A DNA stretch of 49,684 bases from contig JBJXFI010000213.1 of NCBI GenBank assembly GCA_046154695.1, positions 1 to 49,684 of the forward strand. Direction: 5' to 3'. Below are positions 1 to 8,328 of the stretch, in pieces. This DNA is from DALYLB01 sp046154695. Its GTDB lineage: Bacteria > Acidobacteriota > Blastocatellia > RBC074. Every line of letters begins with the position of its first letter. The first letter of the stretch is position 1. The notes beneath the pieces are model-generated. The model made no database searches. It was not told where the DNA came from and saw only the letters and a program-made list of their open reading frames with translations. The position numbers were made by a program, and so were the translations under genes.

Positions 1-38
<38 letters not shown>

Positions 39-67
39 CGCATCCTTCCCCATAGAATGGAGTTTTG

Positions 68-214
68 CCGCTTGCATATGCATGCGCCCTAGCTGCGTGA
101 TTCCGAAAGAGGAAAACGGAACAGACGGAAATAACGGAATCGACGAAACCAAACAATCCAGGGCTCCGTTTGTCCCGTTATTTCCGTTTGTTCCGTTACC
201 CCTCCTCTTCGATT
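68..214. repeat. Family A palindromic element, copy A1
   Basis: An intergenic inverted repeat whose left arm (about 111-139) is built from ACGGAAnnn units spaced 9 bp apart. Its right arm (about 172-199) is the near-complement. The loop carries CGACGAAACCAAACAATC. The outer flank CGCTTGCATATGCATGCG (69-86) is shared with copies A4 and A5. It looks like a non-autonomous MITE-like element. No transposase was found that could be assigned to it. Confidence 0.75.
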
Positions 215-278
215 TTACCCGGAGGATCTGATACCATCCGGAAGCCTCGAATGAACCCGAAAGCGAGATCCGAGCGAG

Positions 279-905
279 ATGAACGTGCAAACCCAACCCG
301 CAAAAAAGAGCTTGTGGATCTTCGCCGTCTGCGTGGCGGCGGTGGTCGTCGCTTATGCCGCGGATGCGATCAACGTCAAGAAGGCGCGCGAGCTGGTCCA
401 GAACATCGCGGGCGCCAACCTCCGGAAGGAACAGGTTGTCATCAAGCAGGTTTCCGCCGGCGGGACCGGCAGCGAAGCGGTGGTGGAGGCGCAGATCGAG
501 ACCGCGTTTCGCATGAAGAAGGAGAAGGGCGAATGGCATATCGCCGAGGTGCGCCTCGGCGACCGGCAATGGGAATCGTTCGAGCTGATCGAGGAAGCCG
601 TGCGCCGCGAGAAGATCCGCCGCACGACGGCCCTGCTCAAACAGCTCTCCGACGGCGTCGAGGCTTATCGAAAAGAGCGCGGCGAGGCGCCCGCGACCGA
701 CGAGATCGCCGAGCTGCTCGATTATCTCTCGCCACGGTTTCTCAATCCGCCGGTGCGATTCGATCTCTGGGGGCGCGAATTTGAATATCGGGGCGGCGGC
801 GCCGGATATCGCCTCTATTCGGCCGGCCCGGATCGCAAATCGGGGACGGATGACGATCTGGTGATCGAGAACGGCGCGCTCAAATCGATCGCGCTTGGGC
901 ATTGA
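279..905 (+). CDS. Membrane-anchored protein with GspG-like C-terminal domain
   Basis: This 208-residue protein has one N-terminal membrane helix (about residues 11-28), a middle region of alternating charge, and a C-terminal segment resembling the globular part of type II secretion major pseudopilins. The C-terminal signs are a helix near 116-150, an FDLWG motif at 161-165, a Y-R-L-Y-S-A-G-P-D stretch and an acidic SGTDDD turn near 188-193, like the calcium loop of GspG. It lacks the prepilin peptidase site (G-F-x-x-x-E) expected at the N-terminus, so it is probably not a true pseudopilin. It may be an envelope protein that borrowed the fold. The ATG at 279 has a weak upstream GAGCGAG. It precedes a membrane protein by 85 bp and may share its transcript. 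Function is unknown. Confidence 0.7.
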   Translation: MNVQTQPAKKSLWIFAVCVAAVVVAYAADAINVKKARELVQNIAGANLRKEQVVIKQVSAGGTGSEAVVEAQIETAFRMKKEKGEWHIAEVRLGDRQWESFELIEEAVRREKIRRTTALLKQLSDGVEAYRKERGEAPATDEIAELLDYLSPRFLNPPVRFDLWGREFEYRGGGAGYRLYSAGPDRKSGTDDDLVIENGALKSIALGH

Positions 906-990
906 CAGGCATTTTCGCGAAGAAGAGGAGTAGCGGAGAAACGAAGGAACAGGTGGTGAGTTTCTCCTTCGCGTGGGGTGGATTCTGAAG

Positions 991-1476
991 ATGGAATATA
1001 TTTCGGCGGAAAACCGGAAACTCCTCGAACCGAAGTATCGCACGGCGATGGTGATCGTCTTCGGCTTCATCATTTCGGTGTTGTTCTATCTGATCGTGGC
1101 GAAATTCGTGCCGCCGGCGGAAGCGGTGCCGGGGAGTGAAGCGTGGCAGCGGCCGATCTATGCCGGGGCGTTGATACTGGCGCTGGTGGTCATCTTTCTG
1201 CGGCGGTTTCTGATGTCGAGCTTCATCGGCCGGCGGGCGGCGGCGATCGGCGCCCCGGGGGTGCTGCGCAATCTGATGATGGTGACGATTCTCATCTCGG
1301 CCATCGCGGAGGTGGTGGCGATTCTGGGGATGCTCTTCTATTTTCTGACCGGGGACGCCGATTACAGCTGGCGGCTGGGGGCGATCGGACTGGTGCTGCT
1401 GGTCTATGCGTTTCCGCGCCGCGGCGAGTGGGAGCGATGGGTGACCGCGAGCGCCGACGGGGCGAAAAAGCAATAG
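991..1476 (+). CDS. Four-helix integral membrane protein of unknown function
   Basis: A 161-residue protein with four predicted membrane segments, roughly residues 18-40, 54-74, 92-119 and 126-141, and short charged ends. I chose the ATG at 991 over the in-frame GTG at 973 because ATG is preferred and neither has a strong ribosome site. No catalytic motif is visible and I do not recognise the family; small rotor-like proton channel subunits share this hydrophobic layout but nothing specific supports that. It ends 20 bp before the TPR gene, which has its own GGAGGAG site, so the two are probably cotranscribed. A role in the cell envelope with the neighbouring GspG-like and TPR proteins is inference only. 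Confidence 0.65.
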   Translation: MEYISAENRKLLEPKYRTAMVIVFGFIISVLFYLIVAKFVPPAEAVPGSEAWQRPIYAGALILALVVIFLRRFLMSSFIGRRAAAIGAPGVLRNLMMVTILISAIAEVVAILGMLFYFLTGDADYSWRLGAIGLVLLVYAFPRRGEWERWVTASADGAKKQ

Positions 1477-1496
1477 GTTGTGGAGGAGATGATCTG

Positions 1497-3563
1497 ATGA
1501 CGACGGGGAGCAAGACGGCAGCGGCGCTCTGCCTGGTCTGGATGTGGCTTTCACCGGCGCCCGCCTTGGGACAGTCGCCGGCGGAGGCGCCCGCCTCGTC
1601 CAAGTCCCAGCGGACCCCCGATTCCCGCACGCGGCGGCAGGCCTATCTGCGCTACATCGAAGCCCAGCGCCTCAAGAGCGAAGCCCAGCGCACGCGCAGC
1701 GCACGCCTGCTGGAGGACGCGATCCGGGCCTATCAGGAGACGATCGACCTCGATCCCGCGGCGCCCGAGCCGCACGTCGATCTGGGAGAGGTCTATTTCT
1801 TCTTCCAGTCCCGCAGCGACCTGGCCGAGCGCGAGGCGATGGAGGCCCTCAAACTCGACGCAAAGAGCGTCGGGGCGCACCTGCTGCTCGCCCGGCTCTA
1901 TATCTTCACCTCGCGAAGCGAGAAGACGCCGCGCCAGATCTTCCTCGATCGCGCGATGCGCGAATACGAGAAGGTCGCCGAACTCGATCCAAAACTGGCC
2001 GAGGCCTGGGCCGTGCTGGCCGACATCTACGCTTTCAAGAACGACACGCCGCGACAGATCCAGGCGCTTGAGAAATGGGCCGCTTCGCCGATTCCGAACG
2101 ACACCCTCTTTTACACGCGGGTGATGAACGCGGATCTCTCTTCGGATCAGGCCTGGCACCGGCTCTCGACGCTCTATCTGAGCCGGAACCGGAACCGCGA
2201 AGCCGTCGATGCCGCGCGCCGCGCCTATGAAGCGAATCCCGAATCGAGCGACTATGTGCGCAACCTGATCGGCGTTCTGCGTCTCGCCGGGACGAGCGCG
2301 GAAGAGCTGCGCGTCTATTCGCAGTTGATGAAGTCCGTGGGCAGCCCCTCGCTGCTGATCGGATATGGGCCGGCGCTGATCCGCGCCGGGCGCTACGCGG
2401 AGGCGATCGAGATGCTCCGGGAGTTTGTGGCGTACGATCCCGCGAACACGAGCGCCGTCGGGCTGCTGGCGATCGCTCAGCGGCGCGCCGGACTCCGCCC
2501 CGCCGCCATCGAGACGCTCAAGGCAGGCCTCGCCAAGGTCGATCCCGGCTCCCGGGCGGACCTGGTCATCGAACTCGGACAGACCTATGAGGAGATCGGC
2601 CGCAACGACGAGGCCATCGCCCAGTATGAGCTGGCCTTCGATTCAGTCCTCAGCCGGGGGCCCGTGACCGCCGTCAATTCGCCCCTTCTCGGCGAGATCG
2701 TCAATCGCCTCCTTCGCGTCTGCCGCCGCGCCGGAAATCAGGCGAAACTGCAGAGCATACTCACGCGAACGCGCCGCATCATCGATGAACACAACCCCCT
2801 GCTCGACATTCTGATCATCGAATCGATGCGCGAAGACGGCCGCCGCCGCGAGGCCCTCGACCTCGCCCACGCCGCCATCCGCCGGTACCCCGACGACCGC
2901 GCCTTCAAATTCACCGAGGCCCTCCTCCTCGGCGAACTCAAACGCCATAAGGAGGCCGCCGAACTTCTCAACGCCATGCTCAAGGGCCGCGAGCAGGACG
3001 CCCTCGACGACGCCGGCGTCCTCTCCATCCTCGCCAACGTGCAACTGCAGGCCGGCGCCTTCAACGACGCCGAAACCTCCGCCCGCAAAGCCCTCGCCCT
3101 CAATCCGGGCGACCCCGAAACCCTCGTTCAACTCGCCTCCATCCTCGATCGCGCCGGCAAGTCCGACGAGGCCGAACAGATCCTTCGCGATCTCCTCAAA
3201 CGCGAGCCCGACAACTCCTCCGCCCTCAACAATCTCGGCTACCTCCTCGTCGAACGCGGCCGCAATTACCGCGAAGCCCTCGACCTCATTACACAAGCCG
3301 TCGCCATCGACCCCATCCAGGGCAGCTTCCTCGACAGCCTCGGCTGGACCCATCACAAACTCGGCAATCTCGAAAAAGCCCGCGAATCCCTCGAAAAAGC
3401 CCTCCTCTATTCCCGCCGCAATCCCGCCATTCACGAGCATCTCGGCGATGTCCTTCAACAACAGGGACTTCTCGTCGACGCCCGCCGCCATTGGGAGAAG
3501 GCCCTCGAATACACCATCGAAGCCGATGAAATCGCCCGCCTCAAGGGAAAACTCAAAAAGTAG
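1497..3563 (+). CDS. Secreted tetratricopeptide-repeat protein
   Basis: A 688-residue protein with a signal peptide (residues 1-25, cleavage after A-L-G) followed by TPR units along most of its length. Examples are the A-x-x-x-Y-x-x-x-x-x-L-D-P type helices near residues 60, 150, 300 and 520-680. The start is set by GGAGGAG at 1482-1488, 8 nt before the ATG; the open frame runs further upstream but that part overlaps the preceding gene. TPR superhelices bind partner proteins, and an exported one is likely a periplasmic or outer-membrane scaffold. The last third (about 2700-3560) uses almost exclusively C-ending codons, unlike the first two thirds, which hints at domain-level history or mutation bias. 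The exact role cannot be told. Confidence 0.85.
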   Translation: MTTGSKTAAALCLVWMWLSPAPALGQSPAEAPASSKSQRTPDSRTRRQAYLRYIEAQRLKSEAQRTRSARLLEDAIRAYQETIDLDPAAPEPHVDLGEVYFFFQSRSDLAEREAMEALKLDAKSVGAHLLLARLYIFTSRSEKTPRQIFLDRAMREYEKVAELDPKLAEAWAVLADIYAFKNDTPRQIQALEKWAASPIPNDTLFYTRVMNADLSSDQAWHRLSTLYLSRNRNREAVDAARRAYEANPESSDYVRNLIGVLRLAGTSAEELRVYSQLMKSVGSPSLLIGYGPALIRAGRYAEAIEMLREFVAYDPANTSAVGLLAIAQRRAGLRPAAIETLKAGLAKVDPGSRADLVIELGQTYEEIGRNDEAIAQYELAFDSVLSRGPVTAVNSPLLGEIVNRLLRVCRRAGNQAKLQSILTRTRRIIDEHNPLLDILIIESMREDGRRREALDLAHAAIRRYPDDRAFKFTEALLLGELKRHKEAAELLNAMLKGREQDALDDAGVLSILANVQLQAGAFNDAETSARKALALNPGDPETLVQLASILDRAGKSDEAEQILRDLLKREPDNSSALNNLGYLLVERGRNYREALDLITQAVAIDPIQGSFLDSLGWTHHKLGNLEKARESLEKALLYSRRNPAIHEHLGDVLQQQGLLVDARRHWEKALEYTIEADEIARLKGKLKK

Positions 3564-3673
3564 TTGAGAGGGTGTGATTAATTCTGGGACTCACTTTATA
3601 GGGCGATTGTTCGATGTGTCTTCGGCGCAGGGGGAACACCATTAGCGAGAGGGTTTCTCTATACAAATAAAAG

Positions 3674-3700
3674 AATCACGCAACAATTCAAGACGTGATT
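3674..3700. other. Small hairpin upstream of the transposase
   Basis: AATCACG (3674-3680) and CGTGATT (3694-3700) form a 7-bp stem with a 13-nt loop, and GAATCAC recurs at 3702-3708. It lies 70 bp before the Y1 transposase start. IS200/IS605 elements are recognised through hairpins near their ends, so this could be the left-end hairpin, but the element boundary is not defined. Confidence 0.35.
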
Positions 3701-3770
3701 TGAATCACAATCAGGCATGTGACGACCGAGCCTCAGTCCCATAACGGAAGTCGAATCCCAGGAGGAGAAC

Positions 3771-4217
3771 ATGCCATCCACCCATTTCAGCCTTCATTAC
3801 CATTTGGTTTTCAGCACGAAAAACCGGCTCCCACATATTCAGAAAGAGTGGCGGGAGCGTTTGCATGCCTATCTGGGCGGGATTATTCGCGACCAGGGCG
3901 GCGTGCCGCATATGATCGGCGGCGTCGAGGACCACGTTCACTTGTTGATTGGTTTGCGCACGACGCATCGATTGCCCGATTTGTTACGAGAGGTCAAGGC
4001 CTCGTCCTCGAACTGGGTGCATCGCGAATTGCGCAGGCCCGCGTTTTCGTGGCAGGAGGGCTATGGCGTCTTCACGGTGGGAGCTCCGCAAATCGAGGCG
4101 GTGAAGAATTACATCGCGAACCAGGAAGAACGACATCGTCGGACAACGTTTCAGGAGGAGTACCTGTCGTTTCTGAAACAGGGTGGGATCGCGTTCGACG
4201 AGAGATATTTGTGGTGA
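3771..4217 (+). CDS. tnpA: IS200/IS605-type Y1 (HUH) transposase
   Basis: A 148-residue single-domain HUH transposase. The HUH metal-binding motif is H55-V-H57 in a hydrophobic strand. The catalytic tyrosine is Y114 in a Y-I-A-N-Q helix, with Q118 the usual third metal ligand. Length and the opening F-S-L-H-Y-H-L-V-F-S motif fit IS200-like TnpA and the related REP-associated transposases. Such enzymes cut and join single-stranded DNA at hairpins through a 5'-phosphotyrosine bond. The start has a strong GGAGGAG site at 3761-3767. No TnpB follows; instead a palindrome array (4268-4530) begins 50 bp downstream. All catalytic residues are present, so it may be active. It could drive some of the REP-like repeats of this contig, but family F is the only one physically linked to it. 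Confidence 0.9.
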   Translation: MPSTHFSLHYHLVFSTKNRLPHIQKEWRERLHAYLGGIIRDQGGVPHMIGGVEDHVHLLIGLRTTHRLPDLLREVKASSSNWVHRELRRPAFSWQEGYGVFTVGAPQIEAVKNYIANQEERHRRTTFQEEYLSFLKQGGIAFDERYLW

Positions 4218-4267
4218 GGGCGCGTAAAAGATGAATGTTCTGTGAGCGCCGGAGGCGCGCGGGGATG

Positions 4268-4552
4268 GTAGCCGGTAGGTGGAGCGAAGCGGAACCACCG
4301 GAATCGTCCGCCACGAGACGCGCCCCGGCAGGGGCGCAGGATGGCGCAATGGTCTGCCGCCCCTGCCGGGGCTTGAAGGCTTTTCTGCCAATTCCGGCGG
4401 TTGCGCTTCGCTTCACCGCCGGCTACGCGTCCGTCGCCCCTATCGGGGCGCGGGGCGTGCTGGACAATTCCGGCGGTTTCGCTTCGCTTCACCGCCTGCT
4501 ACGCGTCCGTCGCCCCGATAGGGGCACATTGTGTCTTACTAATAATCACACC
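4268..4552. repeat. Family F REP-like array linked to the transposase
   Basis: Two direct copies of an AATTCCGGCGGT(T/G)-CTTCGCTTCACCGCC-type unit lie at 4389-4452 and 4465-4528, with a period of 76 bp. An inverted partial copy lies at 4268-4308 (GTAGCCGG ... GGAACCACCGGAAT). Short palindromes such as CGCCCCGGCAGGGGCG and CGCCCCTATCGGGGCG punctuate it. The tail, CACATTGTGTCTTA followed by TAATCACACC, recurs in reverse orientation at the right contig end. The inverted plus direct arrangement beside a Y1 transposase resembles the BIMEs made by REP-associated transposases. The rest of 4218-4809 holds only this array and the promoter at 4585. Confidence 0.75.
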
Positions 4553-4584
4553 CACCGGACCCGAAAGGGGCCCAAATCTAAAGT

Positions 4585-4613
4585 TTGACACCCCATGGGG
4601 TAAAAGTTACAAT
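4585..4613 (+). promoter_or_regulatory. Near-consensus sigma-70 promoter for the lytic transglycosylase
   Basis: A perfect -35 TTGACA (4585-4590) and a -10 TACAAT (4608-4613) are separated by exactly 17 bp. The spacer holds a perfect 12-bp palindrome ACCCCATGGGGT (4590-4601), placed where a repressor or a MerR-type activator could bind. Transcription would start near 4620 and give a leader of about 190 nt before the ATG at 4810. Confidence 0.75.
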
Positions 4614-4809
4614 CCGGAGGTTTTTGGGCGACCCGAAGTGTGCCGCAGACGATAACGCGGCCCAATTATGCAATGCGTGCAATCAAGAGAGAAACGGGCG
4701 CCGAACATCACTGATCTTGAGGAAGCAAATCGAGGGGGATCACGATCTCCCGGAATGGTTTTCGATTCGTGATGCTGGAATGAAAAGCTATTTGGAGGAA
4801 AGAAGCATA

Positions 4810-6564
4810 ATGCTTACGCGTCAATTCGGAGTGCTGCCCCGCTCCTTCTCCGGCAGGCATTTGGCCGCCGGTCTGATCATCGTGTTGCTCGCTCTGACCG
4901 CCCCGTCCTTTGGTCAGGGGGTTGCGGATCTCACGCAGCGCAGCGGCGATATACAAAGAGTCATCGAGCGTTCAAACAGTTATTTCCAGTCGGGGGAAGT
5001 CAATTTCAAGGATGGAAACTTCGATAAGGCGCGTCGCGAGTACGACCGCGCGATCGACATTGTCCTGGAATCGGGCGTGGACATCCGCGCCGACGCCCGG
5101 CTGCAACAGCACTACAACAATCTGGTTGACCACATCTTTCAGCGGCAGATGACGCTTCTGTCGGGGGCTTCGTCCGCTTCGGGGACGGAGGTCGCGTCCG
5201 CCGGCGGCCTGCAGGACACGGCGCAATCCGCGCCCGAGAAGCAGACCGCGGACCGGGGAGACCGGGGATTCGGGCAGCAGACCTTTTCGCCTTCTCCGCT
5301 GGACGATCTGACGAAGCTGAAGCTGACGGAGGAAGAGACGACGGGCGTCACCGAGGATCAGGTCAAGACCGCGATCTCGGCGGCGAAGCTCGATTTCAAC
5401 TTCCGGCCCAATTCGCTGGTCCAGAGCTTCATTAATTATTACACCGGCCGCGGCCGCGCGACGATGGAGTCGGGACTGCGCCGCTCGGGCCGGTTTATGA
5501 CGATGGCGCGCAAGATCTTCAAGGAAGAGGGCGTGCCGCAGGACATCGCCTGGCTCGGCCAGGTCGAGAGCGCCTGGTCGCCCGTGGCCCGATCCTGGGC
5601 CGCCGCCGTCGGGCTGTGGCAGTTCATTCCAGGCACCGGCGCCCGGTATGGCCTGCGCCAGGACTATTACGTGGATGAGCGCTCGAGCTTCGAGAAAGCC
5701 ACCCGCGCCTCGGCCCGCTACCTGAAATGGCTCGCCCAGCGGTATGACGGAAACTGGGAGCTGGCCATGGCCGCTTACAATTCCGGCGAGGGCCGCGTCG
5801 ATTCCGCCATCGCCCGTTCGGGCTATGCCGATTTTTGGGAGATCTATTCGCGGGGGCTGATTCCCCAGGAGACCCGGAACTACGTTCCGAACATTCTCGC
5901 GACCATCATCATCGCGAAAAATCCAGAAAAATACGGATTCGTCGGCGTCAAGCCGGAACCGCCGCTGAGCTACGATTTTGTCAAGGTCAACAACCTCGTC
6001 GATCTACGGCTGGTGGCGGATGCGACCGACACGCCGTATGAATACCTGCAGATGCTCAATCCCGAGCTGAAGCGGGGAACGACGCCGCCGGGCATCGAGC
6101 ATCTGCTCCGCGTTCCAACGGGCAAGGGGCGGGTGCTGCAGAGCGCGTTGACGCGGATTCCGCCCGAAAAGCGGGCGAGCTGGCGCATGTTGACGGCGCA
6201 GGCGGGCGATAACTTCGACACGATCAGCCGTCGCACCGGCGTTTCGGCCGCGGCGATCGAGCAGGTCAACGGCGGAGTGCTTCGCCCGGGCCAGAAGGCG
6301 ATCATTCCGGTCAGCGGCGGCCTCCGCAACGTCGTCTTCTCGACGGCCCGGAGCGGCGCGCCCGCGACCGCTTCGTCCGCCGCCTCGACGGCCGGTGGTT
6401 CGGCGAAGATGATCACTTACAAGGTCAAGGCCGGAGAGAACCTCGGCGACATCGCCGGCCGGTACAACACCTCCGTCCGCGATATCGCGACCCTCAATCG
6501 CATCAGCGTCAGCACGAAACTTCGCGCGGGCCAGGTGATCAAGGTCCCCGTTCGCGGGAAATAG
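4810..6564 (+). CDS. mltD: MltD-type membrane-bound lytic murein transglycosylase with two LysM domains
   Basis: A 584-residue exported protein with a signal peptide (about 1-36), a short TPR-like region near 50-95, then an SLT goose-lysozyme-like domain and two C-terminal LysM domains (about 461-503 and 533-583). The catalytic glutamate is E253 in Q-V-E-S-A-W-S-P. Family signatures G-L-W-Q-F-I-P-G-T-G, A-A-Y-N-S-G-E-G and R-N-Y-V-P follow in order. It cleaves the MurNAc-GlcNAc bond of peptidoglycan to give 1,6-anhydro ends, and the LysMs bind glycan. The ATG at 4810 has GGAGGA 10 nt upstream; the open frame extends further upstream without a better site. It lacks a lipobox cysteine, so it is probably periplasmic or secreted rather than a lipoprotein like E. 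coli MltD. It is driven by the promoter at 4585. Confidence 0.93.
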   Translation: MLTRQFGVLPRSFSGRHLAAGLIIVLLALTAPSFGQGVADLTQRSGDIQRVIERSNSYFQSGEVNFKDGNFDKARREYDRAIDIVLESGVDIRADARLQQHYNNLVDHIFQRQMTLLSGASSASGTEVASAGGLQDTAQSAPEKQTADRGDRGFGQQTFSPSPLDDLTKLKLTEEETTGVTEDQVKTAISAAKLDFNFRPNSLVQSFINYYTGRGRATMESGLRRSGRFMTMARKIFKEEGVPQDIAWLGQVESAWSPVARSWAAAVGLWQFIPGTGARYGLRQDYYVDERSSFEKATRASARYLKWLAQRYDGNWELAMAAYNSGEGRVDSAIARSGYADFWEIYSRGLIPQETRNYVPNILATIIIAKNPEKYGFVGVKPEPPLSYDFVKVNNLVDLRLVADATDTPYEYLQMLNPELKRGTTPPGIEHLLRVPTGKGRVLQSALTRIPPEKRASWRMLTAQAGDNFDTISRRTGVSAAAIEQVNGGVLRPGQKAIIPVSGGLRNVVFSTARSGAPATASSAASTAGGSAKMITYKVKAGENLGDIAGRYNTSVRDIATLNRISVSTKLRAGQVIKVPVRGK

Positions 6565-6579
6565 ATCGCTAATTTGGTG

Positions 6580-6633
6580 ATTGAACGGATAGGGCGGATA
6601 GGAACTTGTTCCTATCCGCCCTATCCGTTCAAT
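6580..6633. repeat. Family D perfect hairpin, 26-bp stem with 2-nt loop
   Basis: Positions 6580-6605 are the exact reverse complement of 6608-6633, with only TT between them. Each arm repeats a GGATAG motif (CGGATAGGGCGGATAGG). It starts 15 bp after the mltD stop and could end transcription as a hairpin, although no T tract follows. As DNA it would extrude a cruciform. The region from 6634 to 6780 shows no other structure. Confidence 0.85.
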
Positions 6634-6780
6634 CCGTCCTAATCGCCCCATTGACGGATATCCCACAACCTTCTATCCTTCGATTTCCCATAACACTGTA
6701 GCCGCCGTTCAGCCACCGCGATCGCATCGCAGTCATGCCGATGACATCGATGAGGGATCGCGCATCAACGGAGGACTGCC

Positions 6781-8328
6781 TTGTTATTCAAAACGCTCAG
6801 CGCGGCGGTGTATGGCATCGATGCCGAGCTCGTCGAAGTGGAAGTGCATCTGACTCCGCGTGCCGGAGAGAACCAGAACGAACCGATGGTGATGGTGGTC
6901 GGGCTGCCGGATATGGCGGTGCGGGAGAGCCGCGAGCGGATTCGCGCGGCGATCACCAATAGCGGTCTCTTTTTTCCGGCGTACCGGATCACGATCAACC
7001 TGGCGCCGGCCGATGTGAAGAAGGAGGGCTCGGCGTTCGATCTGCCGATCGCCATCGGGATTCTCGGGGCGAGCGGCGAACTGAAGCTGGATTCGCTGGA
7101 CGATGCGCTCCTGATCGGGGAGCTGGCGCTGGATGGCCGCATACGGCCGGTGCACGGCGCGCTGCCGATCACGGTGGCGGCGAAGCGGAAGGGGCTGCGG
7201 CGGCTGCTGCTGCCGATCGAGAACGCGCGCGAGGCCTCGGTCGTGGGCGATGTGGACGTCTTTCCGGTCGGCACGCTGCGCGAGGTCGTGGACCTGCTCA
7301 ACGCGCGGACCCTGCCCGCGCCGATGCGGGTCGATGTCGGCGAGATGCTCCGTGCGGCCGATCATTACCCCGTCGATTTTCGCGAGGTCCGCGGCCAGTT
7401 CAACGCCAAGCGCGCGATCGAGGTGGCGACGGCGGGCGGCCATAATATTCTGATGATCGGGCCCCCGGGTTCGGGCAAGACGATGCTCGCCAAGCGGATC
7501 CCCACGATCCTTCCGCCGATCACTTTCGAGGAGGCGCTTGAGACGACCAAGATACACAGCGTGGCGGGCTTCACCGACTCCCACGGGCTGCTGACGACCC
7601 GGCCCTTCCGCTCGCCGCATCACACGATCAGCGACGCGGGGCTGATCGGCGGCGGAACGATCCCGCGGCCGGGCGAAGTCTCGCTCGCCCACAACGGCCT
7701 GCTCTTTCTGGATGAACTGCCGGAGTTCGAGCGCAACGTCCTGGAGGTGCTGCGCCAGCCGCTCGAGGATCAGAAGGTCACCATCAGCCGCGCCGCGATG
7801 TCGCTGACCTTCCCGTCCAGCTTCATGCTCGTCGCCGCGATGAACCCCTGCCCGTGCGGCTATTTCAACGACTCGACGCGCGCCTGCAAATGTTCGCCGC
7901 CGCAGATCCAGCGATACATCTCGAAGATCTCCGGCCCGCTGCTCGACCGGATCGACATTCATATCGACGTTCCGGCTGTGAAGGTCGCCGAGCTAGCGGG
8001 CCATGAAGCCGCCGAGGGCTCCGCCGAGATCCGCGCCCGCGTCAATCGCGCCCGCGCGATCCAGCACGAACGGTTCGCCGGGGAGCATGTCTACGCCAAC
8101 GCCCAGATGACGCCCCGGCTGATCCGCAAATTCTGCGCGCTCGCCCCCGGTCCGCAAACCCTGCTCGAACGCGCCATCACGCGATGGGGGTTGAGCGCGC
8201 GCGCCTATGACCGCATTCTCAAAGTCAGCCGGACCATCGCCGATCTCGAAGCCGTCGATCCGATCAACGAAGCCCACATCTCGGAGGCGGTCAATTACCG
8301 CACGCTCGACCGTAATTTCTGGCAGTGA
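6781..8328 (+). CDS. comM: YifB/ComM family Mg-chelatase-like AAA+ ATPase
   Basis: A 515-residue protein with the full YifB layout: an N-terminal ribosomal-S5-like/ChlI domain (about 1-170), an AAA+ core with Walker A G-P-P-G-S-G-K-T (227-234) and Walker B L-L-F-L-D-E-L-P-E-F (about 307-316), a Cys cluster (C-P-C-G ... C-K-C) and a C-terminal helical domain. ComM is a hexameric helicase that promotes branch migration during natural transformation; the family is otherwise broadly distributed and often of unknown role. The start is TTG at 6781, chosen because GGAGG at 6770-6774 lies 6 nt upstream and the protein aligns from its first residues (L-F-K-T-L-S-A-A-V-Y-G-I). Length is normal for the family and all motifs are intact. 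Confidence 0.93.
   Translation: MLFKTLSAAVYGIDAELVEVEVHLTPRAGENQNEPMVMVVGLPDMAVRESRERIRAAITNSGLFFPAYRITINLAPADVKKEGSAFDLPIAIGILGASGELKLDSLDDALLIGELALDGRIRPVHGALPITVAAKRKGLRRLLLPIENAREASVVGDVDVFPVGTLREVVDLLNARTLPAPMRVDVGEMLRAADHYPVDFREVRGQFNAKRAIEVATAGGHNILMIGPPGSGKTMLAKRIPTILPPITFEEALETTKIHSVAGFTDSHGLLTTRPFRSPHHTISDAGLIGGGTIPRPGEVSLAHNGLLFLDELPEFERNVLEVLRQPLEDQKVTISRAAMSLTFPSSFMLVAAMNPCPCGYFNDSTRACKCSPPQIQRYISKISGPLLDRIDIHIDVPAVKVAELAGHEAAEGSAEIRARVNRARAIQHERFAGEHVYANAQMTPRLIRKFCALAPGPQTLLERAITRWGLSARAYDRILKVSRTIADLEAVDPINEAHISEAVNYRTLDRNFWQ

Noticed and set aside
4235..4655. Several small open frames in the array after the transposase
   Set aside because: They are translations of direct and inverted repeat units in different frames, with no ribosome sites.
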